64,000 bases of DNA from Nakamurella sp040546275. Lineage in GTDB: Bacteria > Actinomycetota > Actinomycetes > Mycobacteriales > Nakamurellaceae. The notes below the pieces were generated by a model. The model worked only from the letters and a program-made list of their open reading frames with translations, was not told where the DNA came from and searched no databases. The translations under genes and the position numbers were made by a program. The first letter of the stretch is position 1. Each line of letters begins with the position of its first letter. Shown here one piece after another: positions 16,730 to 25,786 of the stretch. The DNA is taken from NCBI RefSeq assembly GCF_040546275.1, contig NZ_JBEPNO010000009.1:151495-215494 (forward strand), read 5' to 3'.

Positions 16730-17137
16730 ATGCGTTTCCTCGGATATACCCTCGGCGACGACTCCACCCCCTCCGCCCCGCCGACCCCGGAGATAATGGC
16801 CCAGATGGGCCAGTTCGTCGAGGGGATGACGGCGTCGGGCCACCTCATCGCCACCGGCGCCTTCGCCCCGATCGCCATGGGCACCGTCAAGGTCAGCCTC
16901 ACCGGCGGCGAGTTCACCGTCACCGACGGACCTTTCACCGAGGCCAAGGAACTGATCGGTGGTTGGGCCCTCACCGAGTTCGACACCGTCGCGGAGGCCA
17001 TCGAGAACACGAAGAAGTTCCTGACCATCGCCGGCGGCGGCGAATCCACCATCCGCCGGATCTTCGGGCCGGAGGACTTCCCGCCCGGATTCGATCCGAC
17101 CGCCTTGGCCGCCAACGCGGCCGCCGACGGCCGGTAG
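16730..17137 (+). CDS. YCII/DGPF-domain protein
   Basis: 135 residues. FTVTDGPFTEAKELIGGWAL holds the DGPF motif near residue 63 that names the family, and the fold is a small alpha-beta barrel. Genes of this type are the standard neighbour of ECF42-group sigma factors, as here with the next gene. The partner may take part in signalling, though no classical anti-sigma function is established. AAGGAG lies 7 nt before the ATG at 16730, a clear ribosome site. A strong hairpin follows the stop. Confidence 0.88.
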   Translation: MRFLGYTLGDDSTPSAPPTPEIMAQMGQFVEGMTASGHLIATGAFAPIAMGTVKVSLTGGEFTVTDGPFTEAKELIGGWALTEFDTVAEAIENTKKFLTIAGGGESTIRRIFGPEDFPPGFDPTALAANAAADGR

Positions 17138-17145
17138 CACGTCCG

Positions 17146-17185
17146 GCTCCGGTGGTGCCGCCCTGCCCGGCAGCACCACCGGAGC
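17146..17185 (+). terminator. Hairpin between DGPF and ECF42 genes
   Basis: A perfect 13-bp stem, GCTCCGGTGGTGC at 17146-17158 and its complement at 17173-17185, encloses a 14-nt loop. There is no T run, as is common in GC-rich actinobacteria. It probably ends or attenuates the upstream message. Confidence 0.6.
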
Positions 17186-17245
17186 GCTTCCGCCGGCTCG
17201 ACGAGCCCTTGCGTAGCCTCGCCGGCCGGTGATCTCATCACAGTT

Positions 17246-18538
17246 GTGACGGCGACACCCTCTGACGGACCGGCCCCGCACGGCGATCCTGCACGGGCAG
17301 TCGAAACGGTCTTCCGGGCCGAATATCCGCGCCTGGTGGCAACTCTGAGCCGGATGACCGGCGACATCGGACTGGCCGAAGAGCTCGCCCAGGACGCTCT
17401 GGTCGCCGCGGTCGAGCAGTGGCCCACCTCCGGAATCCCCGACAACCGAGGCGCCTGGCTGGTCGCGATCGGCAAGCGGCGCGCCGTCGATCTGTTCCGG
17501 CGCAACCAGAATCTGCATCGCAAGTACGCGGCAATCGGCCGCGACCTCGGGCAGGAAGAAGGGGCTGTGAGCGAAGATTTCGACACGGCCCTCGACAACG
17601 ATCTCGGGGACAACCTGCTGCGGTTGATGTTCACCGCCTGCCACCCGGTGCTGGCGGTCGCGGCCAAGGTGGCCCTCACCCTCCGACTGCTCGGTGGCCT
17701 GACCACCGACGAGATCGCCCGGGCATTCCTGGTGCCAGAGGCCACCATTGCCCAACGAATCGTCCGGGCGAAGAAGGCGCTCACCAAGGCGAAAGTGCCG
17801 TTCGAGGTCCCACACGGACAGGACTTCCTCGATCGCCTTCCCGCTGTCCTGCAGGTGATCTACCTGGTCTACAACGAAGGCTATTCGGCGACCGCGCACG
17901 ACGACTGGATGCGGCCCTCGCTGTGCGAGGACGCGCTGCGGCTCGGTCGCACCGTCGCCGGCCTCCTCCCGCGGGAGGCGGAAGTGCTGGGCCTGGTCGC
18001 GCTGATGGAGATCCAGTCATCCCGCGCGGAAGCCAGACTGGGCCCCAAGGGCGAACCCGTGCTGCTGCTCGACCAGGACCGTCAGCGCTGGGATACCGGG
18101 GCCATCGAACGAGGTCTCGACGCCCTCGAACGGGCCGAGACCCTCACCAGCACCAGGGGTCCCTACGTCCTCCAGGCTGCGATCACCGGATGTCACGCCC
18201 GCGCCAGGGCAGCGCAGGATACCGACTGGTACCGGATCGCAGAACTGTATGCGGAGCTGGCCGGGGTGGTTCCGTCGCCCGTCGTCGAGTTGAACCGGGC
18301 CGTTGCTCTCGGCATGGCCTACGGCCCGAACGCCGGGCTCGAACTGATTGATCATCTGGTGGATGTGCCTGCCCTGCAGGGCTATCACCTGTTGCCGAGC
18401 GTCCGCGGCGACCTGTTGTTCAAGCTCGGACGGTTCGACGAGGCGCGAGTCGAGTTCGAGCGAGCGGCGTCGCTCACGCGCAATGCCCGGGAACGGGAAC
18501 TGTCACTGGAGCGCGCCCGGGCCTGCATTCTCACCTGA
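17246..18538 (+). CDS. ECF42-type RNA polymerase sigma factor with C-terminal helical extension
   Basis: 430 residues, about twice a plain ECF sigma. Region 2 spans residues about 15-85 (GLAEELAQDALVAAVEQW, AWLVAIGKRRAVDLFRR) and region 4 about 115-175 (LRLLGGLTTDEIARAFLVPE then ATIAQRIVRAKKAL). The remaining 250 residues are a DUF6596/TPR-like extension with the family hallmark VIYLVYNEGYSATAHDDWMR. ECF42 proteins occur with DGPF neighbours and lack a normal anti-sigma; the extension is thought to control activity. The start is GTG 17246, which keeps the family N-terminus. Confidence 0.9.
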   Translation: MTATPSDGPAPHGDPARAVETVFRAEYPRLVATLSRMTGDIGLAEELAQDALVAAVEQWPTSGIPDNRGAWLVAIGKRRAVDLFRRNQNLHRKYAAIGRDLGQEEGAVSEDFDTALDNDLGDNLLRLMFTACHPVLAVAAKVALTLRLLGGLTTDEIARAFLVPEATIAQRIVRAKKALTKAKVPFEVPHGQDFLDRLPAVLQVIYLVYNEGYSATAHDDWMRPSLCEDALRLGRTVAGLLPREAEVLGLVALMEIQSSRAEARLGPKGEPVLLLDQDRQRWDTGAIERGLDALERAETLTSTRGPYVLQAAITGCHARARAAQDTDWYRIAELYAELAGVVPSPVVELNRAVALGMAYGPNAGLELIDHLVDVPALQGYHLLPSVRGDLLFKLGRFDEARVEFERAASLTRNARERELSLERARACILT

Positions 18539-18539
18539 C

Positions 18540-18575
18540 GGCGGCTCACCGGACGGAGCGCCAGGGTCAGCCGCC
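18540..18575 (+). terminator. Possible weak hairpin after the ECF42 gene
   Basis: GGCGGCT at 18540-18546 pairs with AGCCGCC at 18569-18575 across a 22-nt loop, directly after the stop. The long loop makes it weak support. The rest of the gap to 18715 shows nothing else. Confidence 0.3.
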
Positions 18576-18715
18576 CGGCACCTTCTGCGCCACGGGGACC
18601 ACGATCTTCCGGGCGGCTGTCGTCGCAGGCGTCGTCGCCGACCCCGGCTCACCGCCACGGGCACCCTGGTCGAGTAGGCCGCCATCCTCTTCGCAACCTG
18701 TGAGGATCTCGCCAC

Positions 18716-18721
18716 TACCGT
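18716..18721 (+). promoter_or_regulatory. -10 box TACCGT, leaderless-type
   Basis: TACCGT is followed by 7 nt and the ATG at 18729. Confidence 0.4.
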
Positions 18722-18728
18722 TGCTCTC

Positions 18729-19385
18729 ATGGACGGTGAGAGTTGGCTGGTCGAGGCCAGAGAGTCGTACGACACCGTGGCCGCCAGCTACACCGACCTC
18801 GTGCGGTCGGCCGTCGCCGACCAACCGCTGGTACGCGCATCGTTGGCCTTCTTCGTCGGACTCGTCCGAGGCAGCATCGGGCCGGTCGTCGACATGGGCT
18901 GCGGCCCTGGACACTTCACCGCCCACCTGCAGGACCAGGGACTCGACGCCTTCGGTATCGACCTGTCGCCGGCGATGATCACCATTGCGCGGCGAGAGCA
19001 TCCCGGTCTCCGTTTCGAGGTCGGGTCCATGACGGATCCGGATCTCCCCGACTCCAGTGTCGCCGGGGTGCTTGCGTTCTACTCGGTCATCCATGTCCCG
19101 GACGAGGCGATCCCCGGTGTGCTCCGACATTTTCACCGGATTCTTCGGCCGGATGGTGTTGCGCTGCTGGGCTTTCACGTCGGCGACGAGCACCGCATCA
19201 AGACGGAGGGGTACGGCGGCCACCGGATGAACCTGCCGCTGGATCTGCGACCGATGGACCGGATGACGGGCTGGCTCCGAGACGCGGGATTCGGCATCGA
19301 GGCGCAGATCCTCCTCGAACCGGACGCCAAGGTGCCCGGCGGCATCGTGGTCGCCAGGCGGTCGGGCATCAGCGCCGAGAGCTGA
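18729..19385 (+). CDS. Class I SAM-dependent methyltransferase
   Basis: 218 residues. The SAM-binding motif I is VVDMGCGPGHFTAHL (residues about 53-67), followed by motif II FGIDLSPAMITIARRE and the acidic loop VGSMTDPDLPDSSVAGVLAF. Rossmann-fold enzymes of this type methylate small molecules. The substrate is unknown; it resembles UbiE/Methyltransf_11 proteins. A TACCGT box 7 nt upstream of the ATG suggests a leaderless message. It stands alone in the same direction as the sigma gene and the glycosyltransferase. Confidence 0.9.
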   Translation: MDGESWLVEARESYDTVAASYTDLVRSAVADQPLVRASLAFFVGLVRGSIGPVVDMGCGPGHFTAHLQDQGLDAFGIDLSPAMITIARREHPGLRFEVGSMTDPDLPDSSVAGVLAFYSVIHVPDEAIPGVLRHFHRILRPDGVALLGFHVGDEHRIKTEGYGGHRMNLPLDLRPMDRMTGWLRDAGFGIEAQILLEPDAKVPGGIVVARRSGISAES

Positions 19386-19397
19386 TACGACCTGTGG

Positions 19398-19421
19398 GGT
19401 CTCAACCAGCGCAACGAGACC
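19398..19421 (+). terminator. Possible hairpin after the methyltransferase gene
   Basis: GGTCTC pairs perfectly with GAGACC across a 12-nt loop, 12 nt after the stop. Short stem, no T run. The rest of the 264-bp gap up to 19649 shows no gene. Confidence 0.3.
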
Positions 19422-19649
19422 ACCCAGCTCGGCATCCGCCTCATCATCGCAACCGTCCCTACCCTCAGTCACGCGGCGCCCTGAAATCGTCACTTCGGTG
19501 GCAGCTATTCGTCGTCAGCACCCGAACGGATGGGCGAGACATGACAGAAAGTGCACCTTCTAACATCCTCGGCGTAAACCCTGTCGTCAATCGGGTGATC
19601 CCGATAGCTTGGGCTGGTCCACCACCGCCTTCGAGAATCCCGGGAGAAA

Positions 19650-20510
19650 ATGATGCGTGTTGCGCCGACTCGACCGACCCAGCCCACCGTCAGCATCGTC
19701 GTTCCCGCCCGGAACGAGGCTCGTAACCTCGAGGTTGTGCTCCCGGGACTACCTGACGGCGTGGAGGTCATCGTCGTGGACGGCCACTCCCAGGACGACA
19801 CGGAACAGGTGGTGAACGTCGTCCGACCGGACGCCGCCTTCGTCCAGCAGACCCGACGGGGCAAGGGCAACGCCCTGGCCGTCGGTTTCGCCCGGGCGAC
19901 CGGCGACATCATCGTCATGTTCGACGCCGATGGTTCCGCCGACCCGGCCGAGATCGATCGGTTCGTGACCGCACTGAAGAACGGCGCGGATTTCGCCAAA
20001 GGTAGCCGGGTACTCGCCGGCGGCGGGAGTGCGGACATCACCTTGCTGCGTGACACGGGCAATCGCGCCCTGACCTGGTTGACGAACCGGGGTTTCCGTA
20101 CCCGCTACACCGACCTGTGCTACGGCTACAACGCCTTCTGGGCCGACGTCCTGCCGCATCTGGACCTGCCGCCGACCCATCCGACGTCGGACACGATGGT
20201 CTGGGGTGACGGCTTCGAGATCGAGACCCTGATCAACTGCCGGGTCGCCGTCGCCGACCTTCGCGTCGCTGAGGTGCCCAGTGTGGAGCTGTTGCGCCTC
20301 TTCGGAGCCAGCAACCTGCACGCGGTGCGCGACGGACTTCGGGTCCTCAAGACCATCGCGACGGAGTGGCGAAGGGCCCGCAGCATCAGCCGTGTCGGCC
20401 GAGCCGACCGTGCGAACGCCCACCCGCGGCCGGTCGCCGAGCCGACCTCGGCCCAGCGGCCTTTGTCGCGCGATGACGGGGGCCGGGAGTCCTACCGCGC
20501 TTCGGCGTGA
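19650..20510 (+). CDS. Family 2 glycosyltransferase (dolichol-phosphate mannose synthase-like)
   Basis: 286 residues. The GT-A fold is clear: VSIVVPARNEARNLEVVLPG, VIVVDGHSQDDTEQVV, and the metal-binding MFDADGSADPAEI (Asp-x-Asp equivalent), then FAKGSRVLAGGGSADITLLR. There are no membrane helices, so the enzyme is cytosolic or peripheral and uses a nucleotide sugar, probably to load a lipid carrier. The 45-residue Arg/Pro-rich tail looks disordered. It starts with Met-Met; GGGAGAAA before it is a fair ribosome site. Confidence 0.9.
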   Translation: MMRVAPTRPTQPTVSIVVPARNEARNLEVVLPGLPDGVEVIVVDGHSQDDTEQVVNVVRPDAAFVQQTRRGKGNALAVGFARATGDIIVMFDADGSADPAEIDRFVTALKNGADFAKGSRVLAGGGSADITLLRDTGNRALTWLTNRGFRTRYTDLCYGYNAFWADVLPHLDLPPTHPTSDTMVWGDGFEIETLINCRVAVADLRVAEVPSVELLRLFGASNLHAVRDGLRVLKTIATEWRRARSISRVGRADRANAHPRPVAEPTSAQRPLSRDDGGRESYRASA

Positions 20511-20555
20511 ACATCCCGTCCCCACACCCATCAAATCTCCTGCGAAAGCTGATCG

Positions 20556-20822
20556 ATGAATCGACGACAAATCCTCCTGGCCACCCGGATCGTGGAGGGC
20601 CACACCGACGAACTGATACCAGCGGTTCACCAGGCCGACCTCGTCCACCTGAGCAAGTTGCTGCTGCACGCGCAGCATCTGCGGTGGCGTCGTTCGTCCG
20701 TGGTTCGCGAGATCGCCCGAGTGGAAGCGCATGTCATCAACCACCTGCGCGACGAGGGCCAGGAACGGCCGATGGCCAGACGCCGACAGCGTGGGCTGTT
20801 CGGGAAACGACGTCAGGCCTGA
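20556..20822 (+). CDS. Small hypothetical basic protein
   Basis: 88 residues, no family recognised. Two amphipathic helical stretches (VHLSKLLLHAQHLRWRRSS, VVREIARVEAHVINHLRDEG) precede a strongly basic tail MARRRQRGLFGKRRQA. Third positions are GC-rich as in real genes here. It lies 45 bp after the glycosyltransferase in the same direction and ends 22 bp before the convergent AraC gene. The ribosome site is weak, so this is a moderate call. Confidence 0.5.
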   Translation: MNRRQILLATRIVEGHTDELIPAVHQADLVHLSKLLLHAQHLRWRRSSVVREIARVEAHVINHLRDEGQERPMARRRQRGLFGKRRQA

Positions 20823-20843
20823 GCGTCCCGTCACCGGCTTCCG

Positions 20844-21677
20844 CTACGTCAACTCGAACCCGGCCCGGTAGTCCCGGGGCGTCATGTTCTTCACGTCGCG
20901 GAAGCGGCGGTTGAAGTTCGACAGATTCGAAAAACCGCAGTCGGTCGCGACGGTGGAAATGTTCAGGTCGGTGTCGCGCAGCAACCGGCACGCGGCGTTG
21001 ACCCTGACCACGTTGAGATAGATGGTCACGTTGCTGCCGGTGCTCCGGGCGAAGACCCGGCTCGCCGAGCTGGGGGCCAGGTGGGCGGCGCCGGCGATCT
21101 GGGCCAGCGTGAGCCGGGACGCGAATTCACGATGCATCAACGCCACCATGGATTCGATCCGGCCGGCGGTGGCCTTGTTCAGGGCCGGCGACTCGTGCTC
21201 GCCGGCCAGCAGCGGGGCCTCGTGGTGCGACAGTTCCAGCAGCAGCCCGAGCAGCTCCACCGTCTTCTCCGCCGGCGGGAGCTGCTCCAGCCGCCGCAGC
21301 GGTGCGTCGGCCCAGGTAAACGACACTCCGCGCGACGCGCGGTCGAGCAACGAGGACACACCGTCGAAGACCGGCGCATCGAAGAACCCGCGCCCGAGGA
21401 AGTCCCGCTTGAACTGGATGACCACGGCCTCGTGCTCGGTGTCGCCCGGCGTTGACACGTAGGTGTGCGGGACCTCGGGGCCGATCAACGTCAGGTTCCC
21501 CGGGGAGTAGTCCCCGACCGAATCACCGATCAGGCGCGTGCCCGAACCCTGCCGGATGTAGGTCAGCTCGAACTCGCGGTGGAAGTGCCAGACCGATTCG
21601 AATTCCGGCACGGCGAAGGAGGTGATCTTCCAGGTCAGCGGGTAGGTCGGGACGATGTGCTCGAAGGCAGCCAGCAC
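20844..21677 (-). CDS. AraC family transcriptional regulator
   Basis: 277 residues. An N-terminal cupin senses a ligand (FESVWHFHREFELTYIRQGS, NLTLIGPEVPHTYVS). The C-terminal double helix-turn-helix is at about 175-275 (LTLAQIAGAAHLAPSSASRV, INAACRLL-type helix, VATDCGFSNLSNFNRRFRD). AraC proteins with this cupin usually sense sugars and activate nearby genes. The start is GTG 21677. It is divergent from the PhyH gene by 94 bp and borders the sugar operon, so it likely controls PhyH. Confidence 0.92.
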   Translation of the reverse strand: MLAAFEHIVPTYPLTWKITSFAVPEFESVWHFHREFELTYIRQGSGTRLIGDSVGDYSPGNLTLIGPEVPHTYVSTPGDTEHEAVVIQFKRDFLGRGFFDAPVFDGVSSLLDRASRGVSFTWADAPLRRLEQLPPAEKTVELLGLLLELSHHEAPLLAGEHESPALNKATAGRIESMVALMHREFASRLTLAQIAGAAHLAPSSASRVFARSTGSNVTIYLNVVRVNAACRLLRDTDLNISTVATDCGFSNLSNFNRRFRDVKNMTPRDYRAGFELT

Positions 21678-21771
21678 GGCGTCGACCTTTTCTCGAATGA
21701 GGGCAAAATAGTATCAGAACGTGCTTCCAGCGGCATTGTGGCGGCCCACCCCCCCACGCCATCCTTGAGTC

Positions 21772-22587
21772 ATGACCAGCACCCTAGAAAACATGCGGAC
21801 GAGGTACCACATCTCTCCGGAAACCGTCCAGAAGTTCAACGACGAGGGCTTCGTCAAGCTCTCCGATGTGTTGGAACCCGACGATCTCCGTCTCTACGAG
21901 GCCGAGATCACCGCCAAGGTGAAGGAGCTGAACACCCAGCACCTCCCGATGGAAGAGCGCGACACCTACAACAAGGCGTTCCTCCAGATCGCCAACCTGT
22001 GGGAGCACAGCGACATCGTCAAGGAGTTCGTCTTCTCCGAGCGGTTGGCGGCCATCGCCACCGACCTGATGCAGGTCCGCGGCGTCCGGCTCTACCACGA
22101 CCAGGCGCTGTACAAGGAGTCCGGCGGCGGCATCACGCCGTGGCATGCGGACCAGTACTACTGGCCGGTGTCCAGCGACAAGACCGTCACCGTCTGGGTT
22201 CCGCTCCAGGAGACCCCGCTGGAGATGGGCCCGCTCGCCTTCGCCAAGGGTAGCCAGAAGTTCGAATTCGGCCGCGATCTGCCGATCAGCGACGAGTCGG
22301 AGGCCTCCTTGGAGAAGGAACTGGCCGAGCACGACTTCCCGCTGGTGCAGGCGCCCTACCACCTCGGCGACGTCAGCTTCCACACCGGCTGGACGTTCCA
22401 TCGGGCCGGCGCCAACAACTCCGGCGCACCGCGGGCCGTCATGACGGTCATCTACATGGATGCCGACATCACGCTGACCGAGCCGGTCAACCAGTACCAC
22501 TTGAACGAGATCGACAACTGGATGCCCGGCACCAAGCCCGGCGAGGTGCCGGCCAGCCTGCGCAACCCGGTGCTCTACCAGCGCTGA
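21772..22587 (+). CDS. Phytanoyl-CoA dioxygenase (PhyH) family Fe(II)/2-oxoglutarate oxygenase
   Basis: 271 residues. The metal triad is visible as HADQYYWP (His-x-Asp, residues about 124-126) and FHTGWTFHRAGANNSG with the distal His near residue 209. The following Arg in APRAVMTVIYMDAD fits 2-oxoglutarate binding. These non-haem iron enzymes hydroxylate small molecules in the cytosol. Its place beside an AraC gene and at the end of a sugar operon suggests it acts on a carbohydrate-derived or osmolyte substrate. A hairpin separates it from the convergent permease gene. Confidence 0.9.
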   Translation: MTSTLENMRTRYHISPETVQKFNDEGFVKLSDVLEPDDLRLYEAEITAKVKELNTQHLPMEERDTYNKAFLQIANLWEHSDIVKEFVFSERLAAIATDLMQVRGVRLYHDQALYKESGGGITPWHADQYYWPVSSDKTVTVWVPLQETPLEMGPLAFAKGSQKFEFGRDLPISDESEASLEKELAEHDFPLVQAPYHLGDVSFHTGWTFHRAGANNSGAPRAVMTVIYMDADITLTEPVNQYHLNEIDNWMPGTKPGEVPASLRNPVLYQR

Positions 22588-22616
22588 GATCCACCACCCA
22601 CCCTTCTGACCGACGA

Positions 22617-22654
22617 CAGTGGCCCGGAACACCGAGAGGTGCTCCGGGCCACTG
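22617..22654. terminator. Bidirectional hairpin terminator between PhyH and the ABC permease
   Basis: CAGTGGCCCGGA pairs perfectly with TCCGGGCCACTG; after one A/C mismatch, CACC pairs with GGTG across a GAGA tetraloop. It lies between two convergent genes, so it can stop both. Confidence 0.85.
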
Positions 22655-22658
22655 CGTC

Positions 22659-23519
22659 TCAGCCCTTGAGCCCGCCGGTCACCGTCTGCACGAACTGCTT
22701 CTGGAAGATCGCGAACACGATGATGATCGGGATGGCGGTCAGCACGGAGCCGGCCATGATCCCGCCGTAGTCGGTGGTGTACTGGCCGACCAGGCTCTGC
22801 AGACCCACGGTGGCGGTGAAGGAACCGGGCTCGTTCATCAGCGACGACGCGATGACGTACTCCTGCCACGTCGTCACGATGACGAAGATGCCGGCCGACG
22901 TCAGCGCCGGTGCCAGCAGCGGCAGCACCACCCGGCGGAAGGTGCCGAAATTGCTGCAGCCGTCGATGGCCGCGGCTTCGTCGAGCTCGCGCGGGATGTC
23001 GTCGATGAAGCCCTTGAGCAGCAGCAGGCATACGGCGGTGTTGAGGCCGGCGTAGGCGATGCCGAGACCGATGATGTTGTTGAACAGGTTGAGGTCTGCC
23101 CAGAGCTTGTACAACGGAACGACCATGGAGACGGCCGGCACCACCTGGACGACGAGCACCAGCCAGAACAACGCGTTGCTCCCACGAAAGGTGAAGCGGG
23201 AAAAGGCATAGGCCGCGGAGGCACTGACGCCGACGCTGAGGATCGCGGCCACGCCGCAGGCGATCACGCTGTTCAGCAGGTTCGACGGGAAGCTGCCCTC
23301 GAGCACCCGGATGTAGTTGGCCAGGCTCATGTTGCTGAAGTCGAACGAGCTACCCGTCAGGACGTTGGTCTGCCGTAACGAGGCCAACAGCACCCAGACG
23401 AACGGCACCATCACGATCAGGAAGACGATGGACAGCACCACATTCGGGATCGCCCCGGCCAACCGGTGGCGTGATACGGCGACCGGCGCGATGGTGGGGG
23501 CTTCGGGAGCGGTGATCAT
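22659..23519 (-). CDS. Carbohydrate ABC transporter permease (MalG type)
   Basis: 286 residues with six membrane helices. The coupling EAA motif is ELDEAAAIDGCSNFGTFRRV, followed by VLPLLAPALTSAGIFV, as in CUT1 sugar permeases. The ATG overlaps the stop of the MalF-type permease gene by 4 nt and GAAGAGG precedes it, so the two are co-translated. Together with the binding protein two genes upstream it forms a sugar importer. No ATPase gene is near; CUT1 systems often share a common MsmK-type ATPase encoded elsewhere. Confidence 0.93.
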   Translation of the reverse strand: MITAPEAPTIAPVAVSRHRLAGAIPNVVLSIVFLIVMVPFVWVLLASLRQTNVLTGSSFDFSNMSLANYIRVLEGSFPSNLLNSVIACGVAAILSVGVSASAAYAFSRFTFRGSNALFWLVLVVQVVPAVSMVVPLYKLWADLNLFNNIIGLGIAYAGLNTAVCLLLLKGFIDDIPRELDEAAAIDGCSNFGTFRRVVLPLLAPALTSAGIFVIVTTWQEYVIASSLMNEPGSFTATVGLQSLVGQYTTDYGGIMAGSVLTAIPIIIVFAIFQKQFVQTVTGGLKG

Positions 23520-24427
23520 CGTCTTGACCTCTTCCGTTGGGCGATGAGGCGAATGATGACCGGCACCAACACGATCAGCAGGATGATCACCGAGAGCGCC
23601 GACGCCTTGGCGATGTCGAACTCGGAGAACGCCGTGTTGTAGAGCCACACCGGCAAGGTCAGCGTCGCATTGGACGGGCCACCACCGGTCATCAGGTAGA
23701 TGCCGTCGAAATAGTTGGACGTGGCGATCACACCGAGCACCAGGCTGGTGATGACGATCGCCTTCATCTGGGGCAGGACCACACCCTTGAGGGTCTGGAA
23801 CGAGTTCGCCCCATCGATCTTCGCCGCCTCCCGCGTTTCCACCGGCACCGATTGCAGACCGGCGAGCAGCAACAGGAAGTAGAACGGGAAGCCCTTCCAG
23901 GCCGCCGCCAGGATGACGGCCGGGAGCGCCGTGTTCTGGTTGGCGAGCCACGCCTGGTCGGAGTGGATGCCGACCAGCGACAGCAGGGAGTTGACCAGCC
24001 CGTCCTCGTTGTAGAACACCACCCAGATGTTGGCCACCACGACGCCGGGCAGCACCCACGGGATGATCAGCACGGGCCTGATCCGTCGCACGAACCAACT
24101 GCTGCGGTCGGCGGCCAGTGCCGCCACCGCACCGAGCAGGAACTGCAGCGCTGTGACGCCGACCGTCCAGTAGATGGTCAGCAGCACCGAGTGGTAGAAC
24201 AGCGGATCCGACAGCATGGACTTGTACTGAGCCAGGCCGACGTATTGATCAGTGCCGCCTGCCGCTGTCGTGAAGCTGGCATTGATGTTCTCGATGATCG
24301 GATAGCCGACCACGAACAGCAGGAGGGCGAAGGCCGGGATCAGCCAGACGTAGGGTCCTGCGTTCCGCCGGCGCGACGCCGGTCGGCGCGGGGAGATCCC
24401 CGCGCCGACCGCTTTGATCGATGTCAC
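23516..24427 (-). CDS. Carbohydrate ABC transporter permease (MalF type)
   Basis: 303 residues. A basic N-terminus, then helices (WLIPAFALLLFVVGYPIIEN, LTIYWTVGVTALQFLLGAVA). The EAA loop is ETREAAKIDGANSFQTLKGV followed by VLPQMK. This is the first permease half of the CUT1 importer and is followed by the MalG-type partner with a 4-nt overlap. It begins 17 nt after the stop of the binding-protein gene. Confidence 0.93.
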   Translation of the reverse strand: MTSIKAVGAGISPRRPASRRRNAGPYVWLIPAFALLLFVVGYPIIENINASFTTAAGGTDQYVGLAQYKSMLSDPLFYHSVLLTIYWTVGVTALQFLLGAVAALAADRSSWFVRRIRPVLIIPWVLPGVVVANIWVVFYNEDGLVNSLLSLVGIHSDQAWLANQNTALPAVILAAAWKGFPFYFLLLLAGLQSVPVETREAAKIDGANSFQTLKGVVLPQMKAIVITSLVLGVIATSNYFDGIYLMTGGGPSNATLTLPVWLYNTAFSEFDIAKASALSVIILLIVLVPVIIRLIAQRKRSRR

Positions 24428-24444
24428 AGTGCTTCTCCGCGAAT

Positions 24445-25716
24445 CTATTTCGTGAGAGTCGCGTCGAAGGCCGTCTGGGCCTGTGCCAATGCGGCTTTGG
24501 TGGACTGGGTTCCCTGGATGACGCTCTGCATCGTCGACATCAGCAGGTTGGCCTGAGCAACGAGGTTGGCGTTGAGCGGGATCGGGTTGTTGGCGTTCTC
24601 GTTCAGGATCTTCCAGTAGATGTCGTACTGCGGCGCCTTCAGCGCGGTGGCGGCGTCACGACCGGACTTCGTCGCCGGCATCAGACCGGTGAACTGCACG
24701 ATGTTCTTCGGTGCGTACATGTCGTTCACGAAAGTCTTGAGCACGTCGAACTTGTCGGACTTGACGTAGGTCGGCACACCCAACACCCAGCCACCCGTGC
24801 TGGAGTAGGTGGTCTTGTCCTTCGGCATGGTCTGGCCGAGCTCGAAGTCGGTGGCCGATGCCTTGTCCTTGCTGGGGATGTCCCAGAAGCCGTCGAACTG
24901 CATGCCCACGGTGCCGGCGCCGAAGCCCTCGACACAGGTGGAGGAGGCGGTGGCGACCAGGTTCGACTTGTCACCGGTGGCGGCCATCGACTTGAAAAAG
25001 TTGAAGCCGGCTTCGGCCTCGGGCGTGTCCAGCGTTGCCTTGGTCTGCTCCTTGTTCATGAACGCGCCGCCGGACTGGATGACGAACGGGCCGGCGTTGG
25101 AGTTGACGGTGTACCACTTGTCGCCGCCGACATAGCAGAAGCCCTGGTACTTGTCGCCCAGCGCACGGACCTTCTGCGCCGCCGACAGCAGATCGGCGTA
25201 GGACGTGGTCTCGCCGAACGGCGCCACCCCGGCCTTGGCCAACAGCTTCTTGTTGTACTGCATCACCCGCGTGCCGGTGTCGATCGGGAGCGAGAGCTGC
25301 TTGCCGTCGAAAGCGGCTGCCTGGTAGAGGTTCGGGTAGAAGTTGGCGGTGGCCAGCTCTCCGGTGTCGCCGACGATGGGCACGATCGGCTGCAGGTACC
25401 CCTTCGAGGCGAAGGACGGGAAGGTGGTCCCGTTGATCTGGGCGATGTCCGGGCCCTGCCCGGCCCTGAAGGCCTGGCCGAGCGCGTTGTCGTACTGGGC
25501 GAACGGGATCTGCCGCAGCGTCACGGTGTAGCCCGGGTGAGACGTGTTGAAGGCGGCGATGTACGCCGCCACCCGTCCGGAATCGTCGCTCGGGATCCAC
25601 ACGCTCAGTTCTTTGGACGGAGCCGCGGAGCCGGAACTGCTGGACGAGCAGCTCGCGACGGTCAGCACCATCGCAGCCGCCATGGCGGCCACGCCGATCT
25701 TTCGGATGTTTCGCAT
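24445..25716 (-). CDS. Sugar ABC transporter substrate-binding lipoprotein
   Basis: 423 residues. Signal peptide with lipobox LTVASC (Cys near residue 23) then a Ser-rich linker SSSSSGS, so it is a membrane-anchored extracytoplasmic lipoprotein. The body is a type 1 solute-binding fold (LSVWIPSDDSGRVAAYIAAF, GPDIAQINGTTFPSFASKGY, WVLGVPTYVKSDKFDVLKTF). AAGGAAGAG gives a good ribosome site. The 70-nt gap after the FAD gene and its own strong site would allow higher expression than the enzymes. The sugar is unknown. Confidence 0.93.
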   Translation of the reverse strand: MRNIRKIGVAAMAAAMVLTVASCSSSSSGSAAPSKELSVWIPSDDSGRVAAYIAAFNTSHPGYTVTLRQIPFAQYDNALGQAFRAGQGPDIAQINGTTFPSFASKGYLQPIVPIVGDTGELATANFYPNLYQAAAFDGKQLSLPIDTGTRVMQYNKKLLAKAGVAPFGETTSYADLLSAAQKVRALGDKYQGFCYVGGDKWYTVNSNAGPFVIQSGGAFMNKEQTKATLDTPEAEAGFNFFKSMAATGDKSNLVATASSTCVEGFGAGTVGMQFDGFWDIPSKDKASATDFELGQTMPKDKTTYSSTGGWVLGVPTYVKSDKFDVLKTFVNDMYAPKNIVQFTGLMPATKSGRDAATALKAPQYDIYWKILNENANNPIPLNANLVAQANLLMSTMQSVIQGTQSTKAALAQAQTAFDATLTK

Positions 25717-25786
25717 TGTTCTCTTCCTTGAGGGCGAAGTGCGGGGTCTGATCGGGGCACGGCGGAAGTGCCGTACCCCGGTGCTG

